Part shown: positions 35,929 to 42,958 of the stretch, one piece after another
Numbering within the stretch: position 1 is the first letter of the stretch
How the letters are laid out: the number at the start of each line of letters is the position of its first letter
From: JAVWMQ01 sp036646055
GTDB lineage: Bacteria > Bacillota > Clostridia > Peptostreptococcales > Anaerovoracaceae
Direction: 5' to 3'
DNA length: 64,000 nucleotides
Assembly (NCBI GenBank): GCA_036646055.1
Contig: JAVXMY010000001.1
Coordinates: 124,001-188,000, forward strand
Program-made: the position numbers and the translations under genes
Notes under the pieces: model-generated
Seen by the model: the letters and a program-made list of their open reading frames with translations, nothing else
Database searches by the model: none
What the model was told of the DNA's origin: nothing

Positions 35929-35969
35929 AAAGCCGGACTTTACTATTTCTAATTTAGTTGTCCAGCTTT
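35929..35969 (-). terminator. Possible attenuator between ftsL and the PBP gene
   Basis: On the minus strand AAAGCTGGAC pairs with GTCCGGCTTT (one G-T pair) around a 21-base AT-rich loop, followed by TTC. It could reduce transcription into the PBP gene after mraZ-rsmH-ftsL. The long loop makes it weaker than a normal terminator. Confidence 0.5.
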
Positions 35970-36005
35970 ATTATTCATTATATTATTAATTCTTGTATTA
36001 GTCCA

Positions 36006-36425
36006 CTAGTTGAACGCTCTATTTTTTAGCCCAGTTGCAAGTTTTTTGCTGGCTTCCTTGCTAGCTTCTACATCTACAAGGCTAGCGCCTTCCGGATGAA
36101 CCATCCCTAGCTTTTTAGTCGCTTTATCTTCAATAATCCCAATGTTATTTGAACTTTGAATTTCGATCTTAAGAGTTTCAATATCACTTATTAAAACATC
36201 GTTTGATTTTCTAAGTTCACTATTTTGAAATGCAACATTAGCGGCAAAGGCTTGCAAAATAATTGATAAAATAAAAATCATACCAATAATTATCATACTA
36301 ATAATTATACGTTTCTTGTCAGAACCTGATAACCCAACCTGCTTAGTTTCAACTTGGACTGCAGGTTTAACGTTATAGACATATTTATTTGTATTTGATT
36401 CATACGCTCGTTTAGTTGTTGCCAT
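36006..36425 (-). CDS. ftsL: Cell division protein FtsL
   Basis: A bitopic protein of 139 residues: about 45 residues inside, one membrane helix (about 46-66) and a periplasm-side coiled coil (NSELRKSNDVLISDIETLKIEI) ending in KLGMVHPEG, the usual FtsL/DivIC close. Identification rests on topology and position between rsmH and the PBP gene, as sequence conservation in this family is low. In Bacillus FtsL is the level-limiting target of MraZ control. Confidence 0.85.
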   Translation of the reverse strand: MATTKRAYESNTNKYVYNVKPAVQVETKQVGLSGSDKKRIIISMIIIGMIFILSIILQAFAANVAFQNSELRKSNDVLISDIETLKIEIQSSNNIGIIEDKATKKLGMVHPEGASLVDVEASKEASKKLATGLKNRAFN

Positions 36426-36437
36426 GATTTCCCCACC

Positions 36438-37370
36438 TTATAGTTTTTCTAAAACTCTTAATTTTGCACTTCTAGATCTAGGATTGAATTCTAATTCTTC
36501 ATCACTAGGTATTATTGGTTTTCTCGATATTTTTTTTACATCTGCAACCTTCCCACAGATGCAAGGAAAACCTTTTGGACAAGTACAAGGATTTACTCTT
36601 TCATTAAATATATCTTTTACTATTCTATCTTCTAATGAATGAAAGCTTATAATACATAACCTTCCTTTAGGATTAAGCACATCGCAGAAGTCCTCTACAG
36701 CTCTCTCAAGCTGTCCTAACTCATCATTCACTTCAATTCTAATGGCCTGAAAAGTCCTTTTTGCTGGATGAGGTCCGTCTCTTCTAGCCGCTGCCGGAAT
36801 TGCTCTTTTGATAATATCCACCATTTCCCCTGTGGATTCAATGTTTCCATTTTGTCTAGTTTCAACAATGAACTTGGCTATTCTAGCTGCCCATTTTTCT
36901 TCCCCATACTTTTTTATTATTCTAGATAATTCCTTTTCGCTGTATCCGTTTACAACATCATAAGCAGTAAAGGTATCATCTTGGTTCATACGCATGTCCA
37001 GAGGTGCGTCCTGCATATAAGAAAAACCTCTTTGGCTATTGTCAAGCTGGAAGGACGAAACCCCCAAGTCTAACAATCCACCATCAATACCTGTAATGTT
37101 GTGATCCTTTAATGCATTTTTGATTTCAGAGTAATTACTCTGGACAAATATTTTTTTACAGTCATAGTCAATAAGTTTTTTTTGTGCGGCTTCTAAGGCA
37201 TCTTTATCTCGATCTATACCAATTAGAAGTCCTTTTGCGCTTAGTCTTTCGCAAATAGCGCTAGAATGTCCGCCGCCACCTAGTGTGCCGTCCACGTAAA
37301 CTCCATCTGGATCTATATTTAGATTGTCAATACATTCTCTTAATAGAACCGACTTGTGTTTAAATTCCAT
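36438..37370 (-). CDS. rsmH: 16S rRNA (cytosine1402-N4)-methyltransferase RsmH
   Basis: A protein of 310 residues with a SAM loop (YVDGTLGGGGHS), LLDLGVSSFQLD, RAIPAAARRDGPHPAKRTFQAIRI and the final RSRSAKLRVLEK that mark RsmH (MraW). It overlaps mraZ by 11 bases, with its GGAG ribosome site inside mraZ. Confidence 0.97.
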   Translation of the reverse strand: MEFKHKSVLLRECIDNLNIDPDGVYVDGTLGGGGHSSAICERLSAKGLLIGIDRDKDALEAAQKKLIDYDCKKIFVQSNYSEIKNALKDHNITGIDGGLLDLGVSSFQLDNSQRGFSYMQDAPLDMRMNQDDTFTAYDVVNGYSEKELSRIIKKYGEEKWAARIAKFIVETRQNGNIESTGEMVDIIKRAIPAAARRDGPHPAKRTFQAIRIEVNDELGQLERAVEDFCDVLNPKGRLCIISFHSLEDRIVKDIFNERVNPCTCPKGFPCICGKVADVKKISRKPIIPSDEELEFNPRSRSAKLRVLEKL

Positions 37371-37791
37371 AAATCTCCATTCCTTCTGCTATATCCGCAC
37401 TATCCATCTGAGCATCGTTTTCAACGCTTTCATACTCTTCTCTGCTCCAGATTTCTATTTTGTTCATACACCCGATTGTGGTTAATTCCTTCGCAATGTT
37501 TACTCTATCTCTTAGTTTCTGTGGAATAGTCAATCTTCCCTGTCTGTCAATTTCACATTCTTCAGCATTACCTGTAAAGTTTCTAGTAAATCTTCTTGCC
37601 TTTGCATCTGTAGTCGGCAACTTAGACAGTTTTTCCACAAAAGCGTCCCACTCATCTATAGGATAGATATACAGGCATTTATCTATTCCCAAAGTTAAGA
37701 CACATCTGAAACCAAGTTCTTCGCGAAATTTCGCTGGAACGATCATTCGATATTTTGCATCTATTGAATTTTGATACGTTCCCATAAACAT
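37360..37791 (-). CDS. mraZ: Transcriptional regulator MraZ
   Basis: A protein of 143 residues made of two SpoVT-AbrB-like halves. Each half carries the DxK/DxQGR pattern: NSIDAKYRMIVPAKFREEL and CEIDRQGRLTIPQKLR. MraZ forms rings that bind direct repeats in front of its own dcw operon and represses it. Five GTGGAG repeats lie upstream here. The start MFMG has GGAGGAG at 7 bases. The first-half motif has Y where most family members have G (DAKGR). Confidence 0.96.
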   Translation of the reverse strand: MFMGTYQNSIDAKYRMIVPAKFREELGFRCVLTLGIDKCLYIYPIDEWDAFVEKLSKLPTTDAKARRFTRNFTGNAEECEIDRQGRLTIPQKLRDRVNIAKELTTIGCMNKIEIWSREEYESVENDAQMDSADIAEGMEIYGI

Positions 37792-37845
37792 GGCTAACTC
37801 CTCCCCTTTCCGGTTATAGTAATCTGTAATTTTGATTACATCTAT

Positions 37846-37874
37846 ATTTTACTCCACCCTACTCCACTAATCAA
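37846..37874 (-). promoter_or_regulatory. mraZ/dcw promoter with two MraZ boxes in its spacer
   Basis: TTGATT (-35, 37869-37874), 17 bases, TAAAAT (-10, 37846-37851) on the minus strand. The 17-base spacer is filled by two GTGGAG units (37862-37867 and 37852-37857), 10 bases apart. MraZ bound there would block RNA polymerase. Confidence 0.75.
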
Positions 37875-37913
37875 GAATTATTATCAAAAAAATGGGTCTA
37901 TACAACCATTTCA

Positions 37914-37939
37914 CTCCACCAATCTCCACCCTACTCCAC
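37914..37939 (-). promoter_or_regulatory. Distal triple MraZ box array
   Basis: Three GTGGAG units (minus strand) at 37934-37939, 37924-37929 and 37914-37919, each separated by 4 bases, giving a 10-base period. The array starts 52 bases from the proximal pair, about five helical turns, so it lies on the same DNA face. Confidence 0.75.
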
Positions 37940-38010
37940 CAACTACAATGGCCACACCATATATTGTGCTGAACATAGGTTTGCGCCTATATGTAGCCTT
38001 ATTTTCCAAT

Positions 38011-38050
38011 AAAAAAAGATAAGAAATCTACAATTTTAGACCTCTTATCT
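38011..38050 (-). terminator. Terminator after sfsA
   Basis: Stem AGATAAGA/TCTTATCT with an inner TCTA/TAGA pairing, followed by seven T on the minus strand, about 24 bases after the sfsA stop. Confidence 0.85.
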
Positions 38051-38073
38051 ATAATTAATTATTTAATTATGCC

Positions 38074-38775
38074 TTAATATTTGATTTGAATTTGGCTATC
38101 AATTTCAGCAAAATCATCCCCGATTTTTGAGTCAAATGCTAGTACAAAAACACCCTTATCCGATGCTTCTTTTAGTACCTCTCCAAAAGCTTTATGAGTT
38201 TCATAATTAGGTGTAAAATGACTAATCCCTTTCATTTGTATGACTAAAACCACATAGCCTTTATACCCTTCATAGACAGCTCTCATTAGGCCTTTAACAT
38301 GCTTGACTCCTCGCTCTGTCGGTGCATCAGGAAACATAGCAACACGATTTTTTTCAAGAGTAACACCCTTAACTTCCAAAAAAGCCTTGCACCCCTTATC
38401 ATCCTCTAGGTAAAAATCAAATCTTGAATCCCCATATGTTTTTTCCCTTTTAATAACTGTAAGCTTACCCATTTCAGGCAGACAAATTCGCCCATCTTCT
38501 AAGGCTTCTTCTACCATTTTGTTAGGTGCTTGTGAGTCCATATTCACCTTAATTTGGCCTTTATCCACACCAATCAAGGAATATCTCATTTTGCGAGTGC
38601 CCATTCTACCATAAAAATCCTCTAGATACACTTTTGCTCCTTCAATCAAAAGTTCCTTGCATCTACCTGTATTTTTCACATGAACCTTCTCCACTATCCC
38701 ATTAATTTGTACAATAGCAACAAACCTATTAGGACGCTCTATAAATCTTCCTTCTATTATATTTTTGTATTTCAT
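38074..38775 (-). CDS. sfsA: SfsA family protein
   Basis: A protein of 233 residues with the SfsA motifs FIERPNRFVAIVQING, HVKNTGRCKELL, FYLEDDKGCKAFLEVKGVTL and FPDAPTERGVKHV. The family has an OB-like N-terminal part and a nuclease-like core with the E-x-K triad; it was named for sugar fermentation stimulation, but its biochemical role is unsettled. The start ATG has no ribosome site. A -10 (TACAAT) ends only 6 bases before the ATG, so the mRNA is likely leaderless. Confidence 0.92.
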   Translation of the reverse strand: MKYKNIIEGRFIERPNRFVAIVQINGIVEKVHVKNTGRCKELLIEGAKVYLEDFYGRMGTRKMRYSLIGVDKGQIKVNMDSQAPNKMVEEALEDGRICLPEMGKLTVIKREKTYGDSRFDFYLEDDKGCKAFLEVKGVTLEKNRVAMFPDAPTERGVKHVKGLMRAVYEGYKGYVVLVIQMKGISHFTPNYETHKAFGEVLKEASDKGVFVLAFDSKIGDDFAEIDSQIQIKY

Positions 38776-38781
38776 CTAGTT

Positions 38782-38811
38782 ATTGTAACAAAAATCCTTG
38801 AGAATATGCAA
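38782..38811 (-). promoter_or_regulatory. sfsA promoter, overlapping the lgt promoter
   Basis: TTGCAT (38806-38811), 18 bases, TACAAT (38782-38787) on the minus strand. The predicted start is the A of the sfsA ATG. Its -35 lies inside the spacer of the opposing lgt promoter. Confidence 0.6.
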
Positions 38812-38826
38812 GTAAAAGAGTATAAT
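38798..38826 (+). promoter_or_regulatory. lgt-ychF promoter
   Basis: TTGAGA (38798-38803), 17 bases, TATAAT (38821-38826), 42 bases before the lgt start. Confidence 0.75.
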
Positions 38827-38868
38827 GTTTATTAGTTATGTTCAAAAACAAGAAAGAGAGTTTAGTCT

Positions 38869-39609
38869 ATGCCAAATCCAATTGCATTTACACTTTTTAA
38901 TATTGATGTCAGATGGTACGGGATTTTGATTGCAACAGGCATGCTCCTAGCCATTATTATCGTATATAAGCGTGCACCGAAACATGAAATCCTATCCGAC
39001 TCAGTCCTGGATATTTTGCTTGTTTCCATTCCCTTTGGAATCATTGGTGCTAGACTATATTACGTGGTTTTTCAGTGGGAAAACTATGGCTTTGATCTGG
39101 CAAAAATCGCTAATTTGCGGTCTGGTGGGCTGGCTATACATGGCGGACTAATGGCTGGTTTATTGGTGGCTTATATAATGTGTAGACACAAGAAGATTAA
39201 CTACTTAAATGCTACAGACCTGGCAGTACCAGCAGTTGCACTTGCTCAAGCTATTGGTAGATGGGGCAATTATTTTAACGGAGAAGCTCATGGCGGTCCA
39301 ACGGATTTACCTTGGGCAATAACAGTAATGGGAGAAAAAGTACACCCGACTTTTTTATACGAATCAATCTGGTGTTTCATTCTTTTCTTCTTATTAATTT
39401 ATGTAGATAATAGACGCAGCTTTGTTGGTCAAACAACTTTTCTTTATGGAATTCTCTATTCCCTAGAAAGATTTGCAGTTGAAAGTCTTCGAACTGACAG
39501 TTTAATGATAGGGCCATTTAAGCAAGCCCAATTACTTAGCTTAACAGTAATAATAATTTGCTTAATACTTTACATCGTATTTAATAAAAAAACAAAAGGA
39601 GCTCAATAA
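38869..39609 (+). CDS. lgt: Prolipoprotein diacylglyceryl transferase
   Basis: A membrane enzyme of 246 residues with about seven helices that adds diacylglycerol to the lipobox cysteine of preprolipoproteins. It has the Lgt signature AIGRWGNYFNGEAHGG, the early VRWYGILIATGML and LRSGGLAIHGGLMAG. The last part (YSLERFAVESLRTDS) matches the family. It is the first plus-strand gene and its stop codon touches the ychF start. Confidence 0.96.
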   Translation: MPNPIAFTLFNIDVRWYGILIATGMLLAIIIVYKRAPKHEILSDSVLDILLVSIPFGIIGARLYYVVFQWENYGFDLAKIANLRSGGLAIHGGLMAGLLVAYIMCRHKKINYLNATDLAVPAVALAQAIGRWGNYFNGEAHGGPTDLPWAITVMGEKVHPTFLYESIWCFILFFLLIYVDNRRSFVGQTTFLYGILYSLERFAVESLRTDSLMIGPFKQAQLLSLTVIIICLILYIVFNKKTKGAQ

Positions 39610-40704
39610 ATGAAATTAGGAATCGTAGGTTTACCTAACGTAGGTAAAAGTACATTATTTAATGCAATCACTAAAGCTGGTGCAGAGTCAGCAAACTATC
39701 CATTTTGTACTATCGAACCAAATGTTGGTGTAGTATCAGTACCAGATGAAAGACTAAAAGTTTTATCAGATATTTATAAATCAAGAAAAGTTGTTCCAAC
39801 AGCCATTGAATTTTATGATATTGCCGGCCTTGTTAAAGGCGCATCTAAAGGCGAAGGTCTTGGAAATAAATTTTTAGGTCACATTAGAGAAGTTGAAGCT
39901 ATTGTTCATGTTGTTAGATGTTTTGATGACCCTAACGTTGTTCATGTAGATGGCAAAATAGATCCAATCACAGATATCGAAACTATTAATACAGAACTAA
40001 TCCTTTCAGATATGGAAGTGCTAGAAAGAAGAATTCAGAGAACAACTAAGAACTTTAAAAGCGATAAAACTCTTGCAAGCGAATTAGAACTTCTTAAGAG
40101 AACTTCCGACTTTCTAGCTACAGGCAAAAGCGCTAGAGCTCTTGAGCTTACTGAAGAGGAAGAAAAATTTATCAAATCACTTGATTTACTTTCATTTAAG
40201 CCAATTATCTACGCTGCAAACGTTTCTGAAGATGAAGCAGCTAGCAAAGAGGATAATGATTACATTATTAAGGTAAAAGAATTTGCTGAAACAGAAAACT
40301 CAGACGTTGTTGTTGTCTGTGCTAAAATCGAAGAAGAGATTTCTCAGCTTGATGATGACGAAAAGGAAATGTTCCTAGAAGAACTTGGAATCGAAGAATC
40401 AGGTCTAGATAAACTAGTTAAAGCATCTTACCACCTTCTAAACCTTATTTCATACCTAACAGCCGGCGAACAGGAAGTTAGAGCATGGACTATTGTTAAA
40501 GGAACTAAGGCTCCAGGAGCTGCAGGAAAGATCCACACTGATTTTGAGAGAGGATTTATTAGAGCTGAAACTATAGCTTACGATAAATTAATCCAATGCG
40601 GTGGCAACCTTGCAAACGCTAAAGAAAAAGGTCTAGTAAGATCTGAAGGCAAAGATTATATTGTCAAAGATGGCGATGTAATGAACTTTTTGTTCAACGT
40701 GTAA
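39610..40704 (+). CDS. ychF: Redox-regulated ATPase YchF
   Basis: An Obg-family P-loop protein of 364 residues. It has GLPNVGKSTLFNAIT, FYDIAGLVKGASKGEGLGNKFL, an NVSE site in place of the NKxD motif (the basis for its preference for ATP over GTP), a coiled-coil arm and a C-terminal TGS domain (YLTAGEQEVRAWTIVKG). It starts directly at the lgt stop with its ribosome site AAGGAG inside lgt. Confidence 0.96.
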   Translation: MKLGIVGLPNVGKSTLFNAITKAGAESANYPFCTIEPNVGVVSVPDERLKVLSDIYKSRKVVPTAIEFYDIAGLVKGASKGEGLGNKFLGHIREVEAIVHVVRCFDDPNVVHVDGKIDPITDIETINTELILSDMEVLERRIQRTTKNFKSDKTLASELELLKRTSDFLATGKSARALELTEEEEKFIKSLDLLSFKPIIYAANVSEDEAASKEDNDYIIKVKEFAETENSDVVVVCAKIEEEISQLDDDEKEMFLEELGIEESGLDKLVKASYHLLNLISYLTAGEQEVRAWTIVKGTKAPGAAGKIHTDFERGFIRAETIAYDKLIQCGGNLANAKEKGLVRSEGKDYIVKDGDVMNFLFNV

Positions 40705-40714
40705 GAAAAACAAG

Positions 40715-40758
40715 ACCCCAGTAATTTCAATAGATACATTGATTTTACTGGGGTTTTT
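40715..40758. terminator. Bidirectional terminator between ychF and deoC
   Basis: ACCCCAGTA pairs with TACTGGGGT, and an inner ATTTCAAT/ATTGATTT extends the stem. T-tracts are present on the plus strand (TTTTT) and A-rich sequence on the other side, so it can serve both converging genes. Confidence 0.9.
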
Positions 40759-40765
40759 AATGTTT

Positions 40766-41413
40766 TTATTTAATTATTTCAATTGATGCGCTAGTTCCAA
40801 GCCTAGTGGCTCCTGCTGCTATCATTTTTAGTGCAGTCTCTTTATTTCTAATGCCACCTGAAGCTTTAACCTGAGCTTCATTACCAACACATTCCTTCAT
40901 TAGCCTAACATGAGCCTCTGTAGCTCCACCTGTATTAAATCCAGTTGACGTTTTAACAAAGTGAGCACCTGATTCCAAAGAAATTTCGCATACCTTCTTA
41001 ATCTCATCATCAGTCAAAAGACAAGTCTCAAGAATTACCTTTAAGATTCCTTCATATTCATATGCACAAGTTGAAATTCTAAAAATATCGTCAGCAACCT
41101 TACTAAAATCACCCTCTTTTACAGCGCCAATATTAATTACCATATCAACTTCATCAGCACCGCAACTATATGCATACTCAGCTTCATCAAATTTAGCATC
41201 TGTAGCCATAGCTCCTAAAGGAAACCCCACAACACTACAAACCTTAACATCACTGCCGCTGAGAGATTTTTTACATAAAGGCACATAAGTAGAATTTACA
41301 CATACTGAGTAAAATCCATGTTCCTTAGCTTCTTCACAAAGCTTAATAATGTCCTGGCTAGTCGCCTCCGGTTTTAGGTTGGTGTGATCGATATACTTGC
41401 TTAAATCCTTCAT
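40766..41413 (-). CDS. deoC: Deoxyribose-phosphate aldolase
   Basis: A class I aldolase of 215 residues that splits 2-deoxyribose 5-phosphate into glyceraldehyde 3-phosphate and acetaldehyde. Motifs: DHTNLKPEAT at the start, GADEVDMVINIGA, and FVKTSTGF with the Schiff-base Lys. The ATG 41411-41413 has AAGGAG at 8 bases; an in-frame TTG 12 codons upstream lies within the terminator before it and is rejected. It stands after hpt, separated by that terminator. Confidence 0.95.
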   Translation of the reverse strand: MKDLSKYIDHTNLKPEATSQDIIKLCEEAKEHGFYSVCVNSTYVPLCKKSLSGSDVKVCSVVGFPLGAMATDAKFDEAEYAYSCGADEVDMVINIGAVKEGDFSKVADDIFRISTCAYEYEGILKVILETCLLTDDEIKKVCEISLESGAHFVKTSTGFNTGGATEAHVRLMKECVGNEAQVKASGGIRNKETALKMIAAGATRLGTSASIEIIK

Positions 41414-41435
41414 TTTAATCTCCTTGGTTTTATGG

Positions 41436-41457
41436 AAAAAGGGCCTCAATGGGCCCT
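41436..41457 (-). terminator. Terminator after hpt
   Basis: Stem AGGGCC/GGCCCT with a short loop followed by TTTTT on the minus strand, 18 bases after the hpt stop and 23 bases before deoC. deoC needs readthrough or its own start. Confidence 0.82.
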
Positions 41458-41474
41458 ATATCATCGCAGTTTTA

Positions 41475-41996
41475 TTAGTCTAGGCAGCTTATAAATGGTA
41501 GCTGTCTATATCTTTGGTTGAAATCAAGTCCGTAACCTACTATAAATCTATCTTCCACTTCAAATGCACAGTAGTCTGGTTCAATATCAACCTTTCTACC
41601 TGATGGTTTATTTAGAAGAGAGCAAACCTTAACAGATTTGGCATGTTTATTTGCAAAGTAGTCCTTTAGGTATAATAATGTTGTTCCAGAATCCACAATA
41701 TCTTCAACAATGATAACGTTTTTGTCGCTAACATCTTCGTCGATATCCTTTACGATTTTAACCTGCCCTGAAGAAAATTTCTCTGAACCATAGCTACTAC
41801 AAGCCATATAGTCCATTGTCATATCAAGGTCTATAGTCTTCATAATATCTGCCATCCAAGGCACTGAGCCTCTTAGAATGCCTATAAGTACAATTTCTTC
41901 GCCCTTAAAATCTCTGGTAATCTGTGCTCCAATTTCTTTAGCCTTAGCTAAAATCTCTTCATGGGTAATTAAAATTTCCATTTTCTGTTCCATCAT
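41475..41996 (-). CDS. hpt: Hypoxanthine phosphoribosyltransferase
   Basis: A purine salvage enzyme of 173 residues. The PRPP loop is VIIVEDIVDSGTTLLYL and the N-terminal LIGILRGSVPWMADI matches the Hpt group; the C-terminal VGYGLDFNQRYRQLP is the family's base-binding end. The start overlaps the DUF1232 stop (TAATG), so translation is coupled. Confidence 0.95.
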   Translation of the reverse strand: MMEQKMEILITHEEILAKAKEIGAQITRDFKGEEIVLIGILRGSVPWMADIMKTIDLDMTMDYMACSSYGSEKFSSGQVKIVKDIDEDVSDKNVIIVEDIVDSGTTLLYLKDYFANKHAKSVKVCSLLNKPSGRKVDIEPDYCAFEVEDRFIVGYGLDFNQRYRQLPFISCLD

Positions 41997-42337
41997 TATT
42001 CTCCCTTTTTTTCCGAATCAAAATGTTCATCAACTACTGTTTCTTCTTTTACTTCAAACTCAACATCATCGATAGTGTTTTTATATTTCTTTGAATAGTC
42101 TTTTGGCTTTTGAGTGCCACTGTATTTTTTTAATGTGTCATTTAAATAATACAGTAATGCGGCCCAAAATACAATATCATCTATGTAGCCAAATGGCAAT
42201 AAAAAGTCTGGCAATAATTCAATAGGCGAAACAAAATATACTACACCAAAAATAATTAATGCTTTTTTAAATTTGGATGCAGATTTATCTCTCATCATAG
42301 CCATAATTGCCGATATTTTGTTTACAATTATTCTCAT
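41996..42337 (-). CDS. DUF1232 (YkvA-like) membrane protein
   Basis: A protein of 113 residues. The core KKALIIFGVVYFVSPIELLPDFLLPFGYIDDIVFWAALL region, with the PIELLPD...GYIDD signature, is DUF1232. Two weak membrane segments are followed by a charged tail. Its function is unknown. It lies between engB and hpt with 1-base overlap to hpt. Confidence 0.85.
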   Translation of the reverse strand: MRIIVNKISAIMAMMRDKSASKFKKALIIFGVVYFVSPIELLPDFLLPFGYIDDIVFWAALLYYLNDTLKKYSGTQKPKDYSKKYKNTIDDVEFEVKEETVVDEHFDSEKKGE

Positions 42338-42355
42338 AATCCCAAACCCTTCTTC

Positions 42356-42958
42356 CTATTCTACAATTGCCCTTTCGTTTAATATGCTTTCAATCTCATC
42401 AAGAAGCTTATCATCACCTGTTCTTTTTAGTGTTGATACTGGTATAACCTTGTCATCTGGGTGCATACCTAGAGTACTTCTAATTAGGTTAATCTGCTTT
42501 TGATACTGGTTTCTTGAAATTTTGTCCGCTTTAGTCGCAACTACAACTCCATCTAAACCATAGTGTTTTAGATAATTATACATTTGCACATCCTGCTTAG
42601 ATGGTGCATGTCTAATATCTACTAGCTGTATAACTTTGCGAAGTTCCTTTCTTGCCTGAAAGTATACTTCCATCATTTGACCCCAGTTTTCACTGATATT
42701 TTTTGAAATTTTAGCATATCCATATCCAGGAAGGTCAACAATTCTAAATTCATCATTAATTAAATAGAAGTTGATTGTCCTAGTTTTACCTGGGCTACCA
42801 CTTACTTTAGCAAGTTTTCTTCTATTTGTTAATAAGTTAAGCAAAGATGATTTACCAACATTAGATCTCCCTGCAAAAGCTACTTCTGGCATATTGTCTT
42901 CTGGATATTGATCAGGTCTTCCTGTAACAGCAACTATCTCAGCCTTCTTAATTATCAT
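42356..42958 (-). CDS. engB: Ribosome biogenesis GTPase EngB/YsxC
   Basis: A GTPase of 200 residues that helps assemble the large ribosome subunit. Motifs: GRSNVGKSSLLN (G1), PGKTRTINFYLIN (G2), VDLPGYGYAKIS (G3), and VATKADK (G4). The ATG 42956-42958 has AGGTGAG at 8 bases; a GTG three codons upstream lies inside that site and is rejected. It overlaps the lon stop by 11 bases, the usual lon-engB order of Firmicutes. Confidence 0.95.
   Translation of the reverse strand: MIIKKAEIVAVTGRPDQYPEDNMPEVAFAGRSNVGKSSLLNLLTNRRKLAKVSGSPGKTRTINFYLINDEFRIVDLPGYGYAKISKNISENWGQMMEVYFQARKELRKVIQLVDIRHAPSKQDVQMYNYLKHYGLDGVVVATKADKISRNQYQKQINLIRSTLGMHPDDKVIPVSTLKRTGDDKLLDEIESILNERAIVE

Noticed and set aside
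41414..41449. Longer deoC with a TTG start
   Set aside because: The extension runs into the hpt terminator; the ATG has an ideal ribosome site.
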